In this document: positions 26,606 to 35,652 of the stretch, piece by piece
How the letters are laid out: every line of letters starts with the position of its first letter
Position numbering within the stretch: position 1 is the stretch's first letter
Source: Mucilaginibacter sp. PAMC 26640
GTDB taxonomy: Bacteria > Bacteroidota > Bacteroidia > Sphingobacteriales > Sphingobacteriaceae
DNA: 64,000 bases
Assembly (NCBI GenBank): GCA_001596135.1
Contig: CP014773.1
Span: 5,270,001 to 5,334,000 of the forward strand
Direction: 5' to 3'
The notes under the pieces: generated by a model
Told to the model about the DNA's origin: nothing
Database searches by the model: none
Seen by the model: only the letters and a program-made list of their open reading frames with translations
Position numbers and translations under genes: made by a program

Positions 26606-27940
26606 TTAAAACCCGCTATCATCTAAAGCAAATTTATTCTTCCGCCCTTTCCATTGACCTTTGGTAAAGTCGGGAAACTGTTGCACAGCATTTCCTTCTT
26701 TCAGTGATTTGGTAGAAAGCGGGGTGATCACACTCATCGTAACCGAATCATAAACATCAATTGGTGTCTGCCGCTTTTGCTTTACCGATTCGATAAAGGC
26801 ATTAAACACAAACCAATCCATACCGCCGTGGCCTGCGCCACTGGCTTCTTTCTCATATTTTTTCCACAGCGGGTGGTCGTATTTAGCAAACCATTCCTGT
26901 GCCGGATCCCATGCATCGTCGTTTTTTGACTGATGATCGATGTAAACGCTTTTGGCAACATCCATCCACAAGCCTTTTGTTCCCTGCACCCTAAAGCCCA
27001 GAGAGTAGGGTCTTGGCAAATGTGTATCATGGCTCAATAGCACGGTTTCACCATTTGCGCAATTGATCATGGTTTGGATCACGTCGCCATTTTTATAATT
27101 GATCTTAGCGCCAGGGTTGCCCGGAGCTTTTTCTTCCACATAAGCCGCCAAGCCGCGCGCTTTAGAACTGAATGACGACATGGACGTGAAACGGTTGCCC
27201 CGGTTAATATCCAAATACTGCATGCAGGGGCCAGAACCATGGCTTGGGTAAATATCGCCATCCACATCTATATTGAATTGGGTACGCCATTGCGCTTCGC
27301 TGGTAGCATCCGGCCCGAATGTTACCCCATCTTTGCCGTTGAACAACACATCCCGCAGGTTGTGCTGATACCCACCCTCTACGTGCACCAATTCGCCAAA
27401 CAAACCCTGGCGCGACATATTCAATGCGGCCATTACATCGCGGCGGTAGCAAACATTCTCCAGCGTCATGTAGGGCATACCGGTTTTTTCTGAGGTGTTT
27501 ACAATATCCCAATGATCCTCAACCGTTAAGCCTGCTACTACTTCGCAGCCAACATATTTGCCGGCTTTCATTGCATCAATAGCCTGCGGATGGTGGAACT
27601 GCCATGGTGTCGCAATGATCACTGCATCAATATCCTTTCGTTCCAGCAGCTTTTTGTATGCATCAATTCCGCCTGTATATTCTTTAGCCGCAGGCCTGCC
27701 TTTTTGCGCGATGAATTCCCGGCAGCGTTTCAGGGAGCTTTCCTGCGTATCACATATGGCTACAACTTCTATATCCTCCCTCAGGCAACCTTCGGAGATA
27801 TGGCTCATGCCGCGGGCACCAACGCCAATATAACCCAGTCTAACTTTGGTAGCCGACGCTGCAAACAAACTACCCGAGGGCAGAATAGTTAAACCTGCCG
27901 CGGCAATTGCGCCGTTTTTTATAAAATCTCTTCTTTCCAT
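26606..27940 (-). CDS. GH109-like Gfo/Idh/MocA family protein with Tat signal
   Basis: The 444-residue protein starts with a twin-arginine-like leader (ERRDFIKNGAIAAAGLTIL). The NAD-binding motif is GYIGVGARG (G39, G41, G44), followed by KYVGCEVVAGLTVEDHW. Several stretches match the GH109 family as known from Elizabethkingia alpha-N-acetylgalactosaminidase: INRGNRFTSMSSFSSKARGL, INYKNGDVIQTMINCANGE and SHDTHLPRPYSLGFRVQGTKG. GH109 enzymes use bound NAD to hydrolyse GalNAc glycosides, so a secreted glycosidase is likely. An oxidoreductase role cannot be excluded. It is 36 bases after the DUF3472 gene and probably cotranscribed with it. Confidence 0.8.
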   Translation of the reverse strand: MERRDFIKNGAIAAAGLTILPSGSLFAASATKVRLGYIGVGARGMSHISEGCLREDIEVVAICDTQESSLKRCREFIAQKGRPAAKEYTGGIDAYKKLLERKDIDAVIIATPWQFHHPQAIDAMKAGKYVGCEVVAGLTVEDHWDIVNTSEKTGMPYMTLENVCYRRDVMAALNMSRQGLFGELVHVEGGYQHNLRDVLFNGKDGVTFGPDATSEAQWRTQFNIDVDGDIYPSHGSGPCMQYLDINRGNRFTSMSSFSSKARGLAAYVEEKAPGNPGAKINYKNGDVIQTMINCANGETVLLSHDTHLPRPYSLGFRVQGTKGLWMDVAKSVYIDHQSKNDDAWDPAQEWFAKYDHPLWKKYEKEASGAGHGGMDWFVFNAFIESVKQKRQTPIDVYDSVTMSVITPLSTKSLKEGNAVQQFPDFTKGQWKGRKNKFALDDSGF

Positions 27941-27976
27941 ATCAATGCGTTTTTAATATTGAGGTTTCGTAATTTA

Positions 27977-29506
27977 TTATTCCGTTGGCAATGAACTAAT
28001 ATCAATCACGGGCTTTATGCCCGTTGCCGGCCTGGTAAAAGAGGTGTTCAATGGTACAAATCCGTCAAAAAAACCGCAGTTTTTCAGAAAGAACTTACCG
28101 TTCTGCATGCCGCCCGCGTAATCTTTTCGGTATTTGGCTTTCGCAGTGGCATCTCCGGTATAGGTTACCCCGGTAAGTTGCTCCCAGCTACCTTTGCTAT
28201 CAGTCACACACTGGTTGCCATAATAAGCCATACGTGTAATATTTCCTTCTTCAGGCTCAAAGTTCTCCAGAAAAGAATACAAACTGGTTAAGTAAGTAGC
28301 CTTTTGCGGGCGCCTAAAACTCGCTATGAGATACCATCTATTGGCAGTTATATCTTTAAAATAAGCAGTATAGGTGGTGGTTCTATGAGTTGAATCCGGC
28401 TCGGCGCCCAATAAAAAAGCATAAGTTTTACCGGCCTGCCACATCAGTTGTTTATAGCTTTGCCCGCCCGAGCCTTCGTTACCGAACTCACCGCCGTGTA
28501 CACCAGCACCCTTCTTCAGCAGTTTGATCTTCATGCTATCGGGTATGGCCTTAGGATCTTCGGTATTGAAAGGGCTCCAAACCGAGAACAGCACACGGCG
28601 TTCGGTTTTGCTGTTTACCTGCATGCCAAAATAGCCTTCACCAAAACCATCGGCCATAAAATAAGAGCCAACCAAATCATTACCCACCGGCACGGTGATC
28701 TCGTTATAAAACCAGCGCACATCCGTTTTAACATCCGCAGGAATATGATAACGCAAATGCACCGACGGCCCCCTCCTGCCAAAATGGAATGAACTGCCCT
28801 GCTTTACGAACTCGATATCGTTATCCGGTTTGGTGTAATTGATAATGAGGTCGGTAATCTCCGCATATACTTTACCTGTTTTGCTGATGCCCTTTATAGC
28901 AACCTCAACATGACCAGGCTTGATGATATCCACCTGGCTAATAGCGATCGTATCGTACTCTGAATTAGTAATTTGCCTGGTAAATACGCTTTTGCCAATG
29001 GTAACGCTGAGGGTACTTTTCCCTGATGGCACACGCAGCCGGAGCGAAAGATTGAGCTGCTGCGGCACAGATACCCTAAAATACACCTTGGCGGTAGACT
29101 TTGGACTGGTCCATTTTGTTAAGCCGGTGTCTGTGATTGCTGCCGGAGCATTTACCCAGGCATTGCCACCAAATGGCACTACGGCCTTAAAAGACTGGGC
29201 CAGGCATACAGTTTGCAGCATCAGCAAGCAAATCAACAGCAAGAAAATAAGGTTAAGCTTATTTACGGTAATCTGATGAGGTGTACCAGCATTTGATCCA
29301 CCCAAATTACTACGGGAAACAGCTATGCCATTTCCGGTTTGCACATGATGCAATTGAACATCTTCCTTATCTGCATTTTGCCAATAACTTGCCGCTATAT
29401 CACTAGCCAAATCCATCATTCTGCTAATTTGTTGGTTTTGATGCCCACAAAGTAGGAAAAATGACTTTAATGACTGCGAAAAAATACTACGCAAACGTTT
29501 GTTCAT
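27977..29506 (-). CDS. DUF3472 protein (with DUF5077-like N-terminal module); start uncertain
   Basis: The open frame holds 509 codons. The recognisable protein begins at an internal signal peptide near residues 82-104 (LIFLLLICLLMLQTVCLAQ), then a DUF5077-like beta domain (AVVPFGGNAWVNAPAAI). DUF3472 follows (SVHLRYHIPADVKTDVRWFYNEITVPVG, GEGYFGMQVNS, RVLFSVWSPFNTEDP). The first 80 residues match nothing known. A LacI-type operator covers codons 2-5 of the longest frame and a -7-like TACTTTG sits at 29454-29448, so translation more likely begins at one of the two Met codons at 29419/29416. It is probably a cell-surface protein acting on glycans, upstream of the GH109-like gene in one operon. 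Confidence 0.65.
   Translation of the reverse strand: MNKRLRSIFSQSLKSFFLLCGHQNQQISRMMDLASDIAASYWQNADKEDVQLHHVQTGNGIAVSRSNLGGSNAGTPHQITVNKLNLIFLLLICLLMLQTVCLAQSFKAVVPFGGNAWVNAPAAITDTGLTKWTSPKSTAKVYFRVSVPQQLNLSLRLRVPSGKSTLSVTIGKSVFTRQITNSEYDTIAISQVDIIKPGHVEVAIKGISKTGKVYAEITDLIINYTKPDNDIEFVKQGSSFHFGRRGPSVHLRYHIPADVKTDVRWFYNEITVPVGNDLVGSYFMADGFGEGYFGMQVNSKTERRVLFSVWSPFNTEDPKAIPDSMKIKLLKKGAGVHGGEFGNEGSGGQSYKQLMWQAGKTYAFLLGAEPDSTHRTTTYTAYFKDITANRWYLIASFRRPQKATYLTSLYSFLENFEPEEGNITRMAYYGNQCVTDSKGSWEQLTGVTYTGDATAKAKYRKDYAGGMQNGKFFLKNCGFFDGFVPLNTSFTRPATGIKPVIDISSLPTE
29491..29502. promoter_or_regulatory. LacI-type operator, copy 1
   Basis: GCAAACGTTTGT contains the perfect palindrome CAAACGTTTG (29492-29501), the core recognised by many LacI/PurR-family repressors (central CG). 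An identical 12-mer lies 74 bases to the right. It sits just upstream of the likely promoter of the DUF3472-GH109 operon. No LacI-family gene lies in the window. Confidence 0.6.
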
Positions 29507-29564
29507 TTTTTATCTATTGAGCATTTAACAGATACTACAAAAGACTAATGCCGCTAAGGCAAAT

Positions 29565-29576
29565 GCAAACGTTTGT
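29565..29576. promoter_or_regulatory. LacI-type operator, copy 2
   Basis: This second GCAAACGTTTGT is identical to the copy at 29491-29502. Two operators seven helical turns apart suit looping by a tetrameric LacI-family regulator. It lies between the GH32 stop (29620) and the DUF3472 gene. Confidence 0.6.
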
Positions 29577-29619
29577 ACTGACAACTAGCGGGCCATCCGC
29601 TTATGTATTAATTTAAAGA

Positions 29620-31137
29620 TCATAGCGATGATTTTACTGCCGCATATTTTATCTTTTTAATCTTAACAGGCCCTTTGGTTGTGATGTGCAACAAATTCAG
29701 CGGCTCTTTCGGGAAGAAAATATCAGTCAATACCGATAAACCACCATCTGCAAAAACCTCTGCCGAAGCTGCATCAACCAACAACTTTATGGATAAGCTT
29801 TCCCCCCCAGCTATGCGTGGCGCTATCGTTTTACGGGCAAAACTTTTCTCAAAACTCAAATCGCCAGCTTTGGTACGGTCGGTGTAATAGGTGTTACTGG
29901 CTTTATCATAGCCTATTATTACCTCATCTCCACTAGCATTGGTTAAATGCAATGCAATATCTTCCCTGACAGGTAGTTCCAGGTCTACCATATATTTGCC
30001 GCCAAAAGTGCTTACAGATTTAGAAAGATCGAGCTTGCCATTTACTGTTTGCTCCGGCAGTGTGCCCGCAGATGAAGTAATAGCGGCAAGCTCCTTTACC
30101 GGCATGGCAACTAAATAGGCCTGGCCATTTACATCCCGCAACTTTAGTTCACGAGGTATCGTATTGGCGCTGCGCCAGTTTTGAGTAGGCACTACATTGG
30201 CATATTGCCAGTTACTCATCCACCCTATAAATACCTTGCGGCTGCCGGTGTTAGAGAAAGTAACCCCTGCATAGTTATCGGCCCCGTAATCTATCCAACG
30301 CGTAGTAACATTATCCGGTGTAAAGGTTTTACCATCGAAGCTACCGGTAAAGTATTGTGTTGCCGAACCGCCGCTTGGCCCGCCGGGATTGATGCTGACC
30401 AGCAATACCCATTTTTGTTTACCGTTATCATCCAAACTAAACAGGTCGGGGCATTCCCAAACGCCGCCGTGTGCACCCAATGTGGCGCCAAAATCGCTTT
30501 CCTTGGTCCATTTTTTTAAATCGGGAGATGAGTAAAAAGTTATCCTGTCCTTAGTGGCCAGCGTCATCACCCACTTTTTCCCGGCTTGGTACCATTGTAC
30601 TTTCGGGTCGCGAAAATCAGGAATGCCGGGATTGGGCAGTACCGGGTTTCCATGGTACTTGGTCCATGTTTTACCTTCATCGGTACTATAGGCAATTCCC
30701 TGGTACTGGTGTCGGCCAGTTTTAGCATCTTCTAATTTTTGGTTGTGATAGGTGAAAATGGCTACCATCGCATTTTTGCCAAAACCGGCGGTGTTATCCT
30801 TATCGATAACCGCACTGCCCGAAAATATTGTCCCCAGGCTATCAGGGTAAAGCGCAATAGGCTGTTCGGTCCAGTGCATCAGGTCAGGACTGGTGGCGTG
30901 CCCCCAATGCATCGGCCCCCAGGTGGTGCCGCCCGGATGGTATTGAAAAAAGAGATGATAAGTACCATTAAGGAAAACCATACCGTTAGGATCGTTCATC
31001 CAGTGCGCCTTTGGCGAAAAGTGAAATTGAGGGCGGTATTTTTCAGTTGCGAATGACTGCATCGTTTTCTGGGCGCTGCAATAGGAGGCGGCAAGTACAC
31101 CGAGGCTGATCACAGTTGCTTTTATATAGTTGCTCAT
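29620..31137 (-). CDS. GH32 fructan hydrolase (levanase/beta-fructosidase)
   Basis: The 505-residue protein has a signal peptide (LGVLAASYCSAQ). The five-blade propeller has all catalytic landmarks: WMNDPNG with nucleophile D49, FRDPKV with D177 of the RDP motif, and WECPDLF with acid/base E228. A C-terminal beta-sandwich follows (KLLVDAASAEVFADGGLSVLTDIFFP, the usual GH32 C-domain motif). It hydrolyses beta-fructosyl linkages of levan, inulin or sucrose outside the cytoplasm. No fructose SusCD or fructokinase gene is adjacent, so it may act with a system elsewhere. It is on the same strand as the DUF3472/GH109 genes and may share their LacI-type control. Confidence 0.93.
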   Translation of the reverse strand: MSNYIKATVISLGVLAASYCSAQKTMQSFATEKYRPQFHFSPKAHWMNDPNGMVFLNGTYHLFFQYHPGGTTWGPMHWGHATSPDLMHWTEQPIALYPDSLGTIFSGSAVIDKDNTAGFGKNAMVAIFTYHNQKLEDAKTGRHQYQGIAYSTDEGKTWTKYHGNPVLPNPGIPDFRDPKVQWYQAGKKWVMTLATKDRITFYSSPDLKKWTKESDFGATLGAHGGVWECPDLFSLDDNGKQKWVLLVSINPGGPSGGSATQYFTGSFDGKTFTPDNVTTRWIDYGADNYAGVTFSNTGSRKVFIGWMSNWQYANVVPTQNWRSANTIPRELKLRDVNGQAYLVAMPVKELAAITSSAGTLPEQTVNGKLDLSKSVSTFGGKYMVDLELPVREDIALHLTNASGDEVIIGYDKASNTYYTDRTKAGDLSFEKSFARKTIAPRIAGGESLSIKLLVDAASAEVFADGGLSVLTDIFFPKEPLNLLHITTKGPVKIKKIKYAAVKSSL

Positions 31138-31252
31138 GTTATGGCGGGTTTAAAATCAACACCTAAGGTCACAAATGTAAACGCATATTCATAATTCTTT
31201 AGTGAGGAATTATCGTTTAACAAATAAAATATTAACCAACCACCACCCAACG

Positions 31253-31260
31253 TATATTTG
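31253..31260 (+). promoter_or_regulatory. -7 promoter element TATATTTG
   Basis: TATATTTG matches the Bacteroidota -7 consensus TAnnTTTG exactly. It ends 19 bases before the ATG at 31280, leaving a short leader. This supports that ATG as the start of the response regulator over an earlier in-frame ATG at 31202, which lies upstream of the element. Confidence 0.5.
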
Positions 31261-31279
31261 CACCCGTAATTTAGCCGCT

Positions 31280-32608
31280 ATGCAATCCACCATCCTCATT
31301 ATCGACGACGAAAAGAAACTCAACGACCTGCTGTCGCGCATCATCAGTCTGGAAGGTTTCCGGGTAGTGCAGGCCTATAATGGCAAGGACGGTTTAAAAT
31401 TGCTAGAGCAGGAAGATGTGCTGGTTGTACTAAGTGATGTAAAACTGCCCGATGCCAATGGGGTGGAACTGGTTAAAACCATCAAAACCAAGAAGCCTTA
31501 TGTGGAGGTAATAAATCTTACGGCGTACGGCACCATCAATGATGGCGTGCAATCCATCAAGAACGGCGCTTTTAATTATATTGTTAAGGGCGATGATAAC
31601 GACAAGATCATCCCGCTGCTTAACCAGGCAGTAGAGAAAGCCCGGTTACATCAAAGCATTTTCAATGCCGAAAAAAAGGTAAGCAGCAAGCACAGTTTTG
31701 CACAGATCATCGGGCAATCAAAAGCGATAGTGGAAGCTGTAAATCTGGCCCGCAAGGTTGCCGCTACCGATACCACCGTTTTGCTTTTGGGCGATACCGG
31801 CACAGGTAAGGAAGTTTTCGCATCTGCTATCCATTATGAGAGCCAGCGCCGTTTAATGCCCTTTGTGGCTATTAACTGTAGCAGCTTTAGCGGTGAGTTA
31901 TTGGAAAGTGAGCTATTTGGCTACAAAGCGGGTGCATTTACCGGGGCCACTAAAGACAAGAAAGGTTTGTTTGAAGAGGCGCACCATGGCAGCATATTTT
32001 TAGATGAGATAGGCGAAATGAGCCTGGAGCTACAGGCTAAGTTGTTGCGTGTGCTGGAAAGCAAAACTTTCATTAAACTCGGCGATACACAAACCACCAA
32101 GGTAAATATCCGCATTATGGCGGCCACCAACCGCGATCTGCAAAAAGAAGCCGATGAGGGCAAGTTCCGGCTCGATCTCTATTACCGCCTTTCGGTGTTC
32201 ACCATCGCGCTGCCATCATTAAATGAGCGAACGGATGATATCGGCCTGCTGGCCAAATATTACCTTAAACAGTTTAATGATAAAGCCGGCCGTAACGTAA
32301 AAATGCCCGACGACTTTTTAACCCTATTAAAAAGCCACCAGTGGAAAGGTAATATCCGGGAATTGAAAAATGTAATGGAACGGGCTGTGATCCTTTCTGA
32401 TGATACCCTGACCGCCGCTTCCCTTCCTCCGCAATTCAGCGCGCAAACCATTCAGAGCAACAACAATTCACTGGATCTGCAAAGCATTGAAAAACATCAT
32501 ATTATAAAGGTATTGGCTTACACCCGGGGAAACAAAACCGAAGCTGCACGCCTGCTTGGAATAGGCCTGACAACACTGTACAGGAAATTAGATGAGTACG
32601 CCCTGTAA
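31280..32608 (+). CDS. Sigma-54-dependent response regulator (NtrC family)
   Basis: From the ATG at 31280 the protein has 442 residues and starts with the receiver domain (MQSTILIIDDEKKL, D9/D10; phospho-acceptor D53 in LSDVKLPD). An AAA+ domain follows with Walker A LLLGDTGTGKE, the sigma-54 contact loop GAFTGA, Walker B SIFLDEIGEM and the R-finger region. The C-terminus is a Fis-type helix-turn-helix (GNKTEAARLLGIGLTTLYRKL). Its own kinase is not adjacent. The split KdpD/histidine-kinase pair at 43.9-46.8 kb lacks a response regulator, so this is a candidate regulator of the potassium genes; that link is inference. Confidence 0.9.
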   Translation: MQSTILIIDDEKKLNDLLSRIISLEGFRVVQAYNGKDGLKLLEQEDVLVVLSDVKLPDANGVELVKTIKTKKPYVEVINLTAYGTINDGVQSIKNGAFNYIVKGDDNDKIIPLLNQAVEKARLHQSIFNAEKKVSSKHSFAQIIGQSKAIVEAVNLARKVAATDTTVLLLGDTGTGKEVFASAIHYESQRRLMPFVAINCSSFSGELLESELFGYKAGAFTGATKDKKGLFEEAHHGSIFLDEIGEMSLELQAKLLRVLESKTFIKLGDTQTTKVNIRIMAATNRDLQKEADEGKFRLDLYYRLSVFTIALPSLNERTDDIGLLAKYYLKQFNDKAGRNVKMPDDFLTLLKSHQWKGNIRELKNVMERAVILSDDTLTAASLPPQFSAQTIQSNNNSLDLQSIEKHHIIKVLAYTRGNKTEAARLLGIGLTTLYRKLDEYAL

Positions 32609-32754
32609 CATGATGCATATTTAACTGCAAAGCACTCCAAGATTTGCAGGTCTTTAGCGCAAAAATTCACAATGCAGCTTAGCGTTTTACCTTGCTAAAA
32701 AATCTTTTTATACAATTTAACCGCTGTGTGTACTGTCGCTATCTCAAACCATAA

Positions 32755-35319
32755 TTACGGCTGAGGCACCAGATTTTGCGCCCGCATTAAATTATCTGTG
32801 GCTTGCAAAATCTTAGCCTTCAGCCTGGGGTTATATGCAGGATGGTTATTTAAAAAGACTTGCACATCATCAGCCGCCTCTTTGCTTTGATAACTGCCAA
32901 AAATGGCGCCCAGCCACGATTGCGGGAAAAATATATCCCCAGTTTGCTGAATTTCCCCCAACAACTGCAGGCTTTGGGGCAGATACTTTACCGAAGTTGA
33001 TTGCCTCAACGGATGATTTAAGTAGGCCAGCGCAGCTCCAACCCAGGCTTCTTTTGCGCGGTTCTTACGCCCGGATAAACCTTTGAAAAAAGCATCGCGC
33101 TCCGCAGCTTCGGGAGATAATGCCGGGGCTAAAAACTGCAGTCTTATTTTTCGGTCCGCATTGGTAATGCGCTCTTCCTGCTGCTTTAGAGTTTCGCGGG
33201 GAGAATCACCTCTAAGGGCCAGCGATAGCGCAATGCCGGTGTAATCATCCTCGTTAAGCTTTATACCTTCCGGCGGTTGCTGATCCTGCCAGATCCGGTG
33301 CATTTTCGCCACAGCATCCTTACTTGTAAAAACAGACTGGTATGTACGGAACAAGATCTTTTTATTATTAACCGCAGTTTGTTTCTGCAATGCATCCCAA
33401 ACCGATGTTTCGAGCGCCAAACTCAAACCCTGGCGAACCTGCTGGGATAAAAATTCCCAGTAAATAGTACTGATGTATCCATTAATTAATCTCAGGTTCA
33501 TTTCGTTGGTTTCGGCCGTCAGGCCGTCGGTAAACATACTAAGCAACTCCACGGGTTGATAAGATCTGCCGGCCAGCATATTTTCATAAGCAGAAATGTA
33601 AGCCGCTGCGCGTTGCAAGGGGCTTTTAAGGTTGTATAGTTTAATGCTTTTATCAGATGGAAATAAGCCATAACCCATTCCATCAGAGTTGAACAGCATG
33701 TATAAGGGTCTATCCATCCCAATAGCTGCTTTCAAACTAATCTGCTGTGCATTCATATCTACCGGGATAGTTTTAATGCCAGAGGGATAAAATAAAGTAA
33801 TACTGAATGCCTGGGGCCAGATACGTTGCGTACCACTTTCGGGATGTTGCGAAATAACCAAACTTCTAATTTTAGAGCCATTGTAAGCAATGCTGTAATC
33901 AAACACCGGCCTGCCCGGTTCGTTCACCCACACTTTGTTCCATCTGTATAAATCGGCCGTAGTGTGCTTGCTCAGGATAGCGATCAGATCGGTCCATGTG
34001 GCATTGCCGTAGGCATATTTTTTCAGGTATTGTCTGATTCCCATTTGGAAGTTTTCCTGCCCCATCAATTGCTCCAGTTGCCTCATCATAATGGGTGCTT
34101 TGTTGTAAATAATATCGCCATAAAGCGAGCCTGCTTCCTGCAGGTTATCCAGCGGCTGGCGAATGGGGTTGGCACCTGCAGTCCGGTCGACGTTATAAGC
34201 CGCAGGATAATGATCCTGCAAAAACTTGAGGTTGAAAGTTTCTTCCCCCATCATTTTTTGGGTAACCTTATCTGCCATAAAGTTGGCAAACACCTCTTTC
34301 ATCCATACATCGTTAAACCATTGCATGGTTACCAGGTCGCCAAACCACATATGTGCCGTTTCGTGCGAGATGAGGTTTGCCCGGCTGATGAACTGATCTT
34401 TGGTTGCTCCATCATCCAAAAACAAGGCTGAAGCTTTGTACTGCACTTCACCGGGATGTTCCATACCGCCAAACTGAAAATCGGGAATGGCCACAAAACC
34501 TACTTTTTGAAAAGGATAGGCAATGCCCGTCCACTCTTGTAAAAAGCTGATAGCATTTTGATGCGCAATAAAAACCGAATCGAGACTAAGTTCGATCTTC
34601 TTCTGATCTGTTTCGCGGTATAGGAACTCCGCTGACCTTGCATTTAATTGCTGGCTTGCATAGGTGTATTTACCAGCTGTAAAAGAAAACAGGTAGGTAG
34701 GCAGCTTATCCGAATTGGCAAACTCATACACCGTTTTATCCCCTTCTATTTTACTGCCTTTTTGCTGGCCGTTGGCCATAACCTGCCAGCCGGTGGGTAC
34801 CGATAAAGTGAGTAAAAATCTTGCCTTCAAGTCGGGTTGATCGAAGCAGGGGAAGGTATTGCGCGCATGATCCGGCACAAACAGGCAGTACATATAGTCG
34901 TCATTCCGGTTGAGGGATTCGCTGCCTGCAATAAAGCGAATCGCTATCTTATTGACACCCGTACGCAGGGATTTGGGATCAATAATAAGATGCTCCTTTT
35001 GCAGCTCCACCGTAACAGCTTTGCCATTAACCGCTAGTGCCTGCACATTGATTGCCGCTTGCTTAAAATCTATTTGTAGGGGCTGCCCTATTGCCGATAG
35101 ATTAAACTCAATGACTTCCGATGCTGTAACGGCATCAGCTTTCTTGGCAGGAATAGCAAAGTTTAAGGTGTATTGGATATCGCTGATCACCTGGTGCCGG
35201 TAGGTTGCCAATTGCAGCGCCACGCCGGTTTCAACGGGCAATGTTTTTGGAGATGGCTGCGCTTTAATTGCAAGGCAGACGATGCAAAACACAAAAGATA
35301 TTTTAGTCTTCAAATTCAT
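32755..35319 (-). CDS. M1 family metallo-aminopeptidase
   Basis: The 854-residue protein has a signal peptide (FVFCIVCLAIKA). An N-terminal beta saddle follows (NDDYMYCLFVPDHARNTFPCFDQPDLKARF). The zinc site HETAH is at 319-323, with the third ligand E342 (WMKEVFANF) at the standard 18-residue spacing. The exopeptidase motif, usually GAMEN, reads G284-G-M-E-H288, so the last residue is changed. A helical C-terminal domain completes the family length. It trims N-terminal residues from peptides, probably in the periplasm. It sits in reverse orientation between the sigma-54 regulator gene and the KUP gene, which suggests a local insertion into an otherwise potassium-related stretch. Confidence 0.92.
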   Translation of the reverse strand: MNLKTKISFVFCIVCLAIKAQPSPKTLPVETGVALQLATYRHQVISDIQYTLNFAIPAKKADAVTASEVIEFNLSAIGQPLQIDFKQAAINVQALAVNGKAVTVELQKEHLIIDPKSLRTGVNKIAIRFIAGSESLNRNDDYMYCLFVPDHARNTFPCFDQPDLKARFLLTLSVPTGWQVMANGQQKGSKIEGDKTVYEFANSDKLPTYLFSFTAGKYTYASQQLNARSAEFLYRETDQKKIELSLDSVFIAHQNAISFLQEWTGIAYPFQKVGFVAIPDFQFGGMEHPGEVQYKASALFLDDGATKDQFISRANLISHETAHMWFGDLVTMQWFNDVWMKEVFANFMADKVTQKMMGEETFNLKFLQDHYPAAYNVDRTAGANPIRQPLDNLQEAGSLYGDIIYNKAPIMMRQLEQLMGQENFQMGIRQYLKKYAYGNATWTDLIAILSKHTTADLYRWNKVWVNEPGRPVFDYSIAYNGSKIRSLVISQHPESGTQRIWPQAFSITLFYPSGIKTIPVDMNAQQISLKAAIGMDRPLYMLFNSDGMGYGLFPSDKSIKLYNLKSPLQRAAAYISAYENMLAGRSYQPVELLSMFTDGLTAETNEMNLRLINGYISTIYWEFLSQQVRQGLSLALETSVWDALQKQTAVNNKKILFRTYQSVFTSKDAVAKMHRIWQDQQPPEGIKLNEDDYTGIALSLALRGDSPRETLKQQEERITNADRKIRLQFLAPALSPEAAERDAFFKGLSGRKNRAKEAWVGAALAYLNHPLRQSTSVKYLPQSLQLLGEIQQTGDIFFPQSWLGAIFGSYQSKEAADDVQVFLNNHPAYNPRLKAKILQATDNLMRAQNLVPQP

Positions 35320-35652
35320 TTGAGGTAGCAGGTAAGATCAAAACACGAACTCCGGACAGCTCAAGACTATGCCCGGAGCATAGACGGGGATAAGATATAA
35401 ATTTTTAGTGCCGCCCGGATGGGTTTCCAAAATAAATCGATTTAAATTAACTATGCCCAATTGAAAAATAGCACCCCAAAATGGAAATCCAGTCAAAATG
35501 GAAGTATTGGCAAAAGATCGTTACAACTCATTTTCCACTCCAAAATGAAAATCACCACACCAAAATGGCATGGTTCATTTTATTGCCATCAAAAAAAAAA
35601 ATTACAAAACACTCATTTATAATTAGATATAAAGAAAGCAGGCTGTTGGCAC
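35320..35652. other. Divergent intergenic stretch with repeated CAAAATG motifs
   Basis: The gap separates the M1 peptidase (minus) and KUP (plus) genes. CAAAATG occurs on the plus strand at 35477, 35494, 35541 and 35561, three of them followed by G, and an A-tract lies at 35591-35600. It probably contains both promoters. Confidence 0.5.
35477..35567 (+). repeat. Four direct CAAAATG motifs (possible activator sites)
   Basis: CAAAATG copies start at 35477, 35494, 35541 and 35561, with spacings of 17, 47 and 20 bases. They lie about 90-180 bases before the KUP start, a distance typical of upstream activator sites for sigma-54 regulators. No protein is known to bind them; chance is possible in AT-rich DNA. 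Confidence 0.4.
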
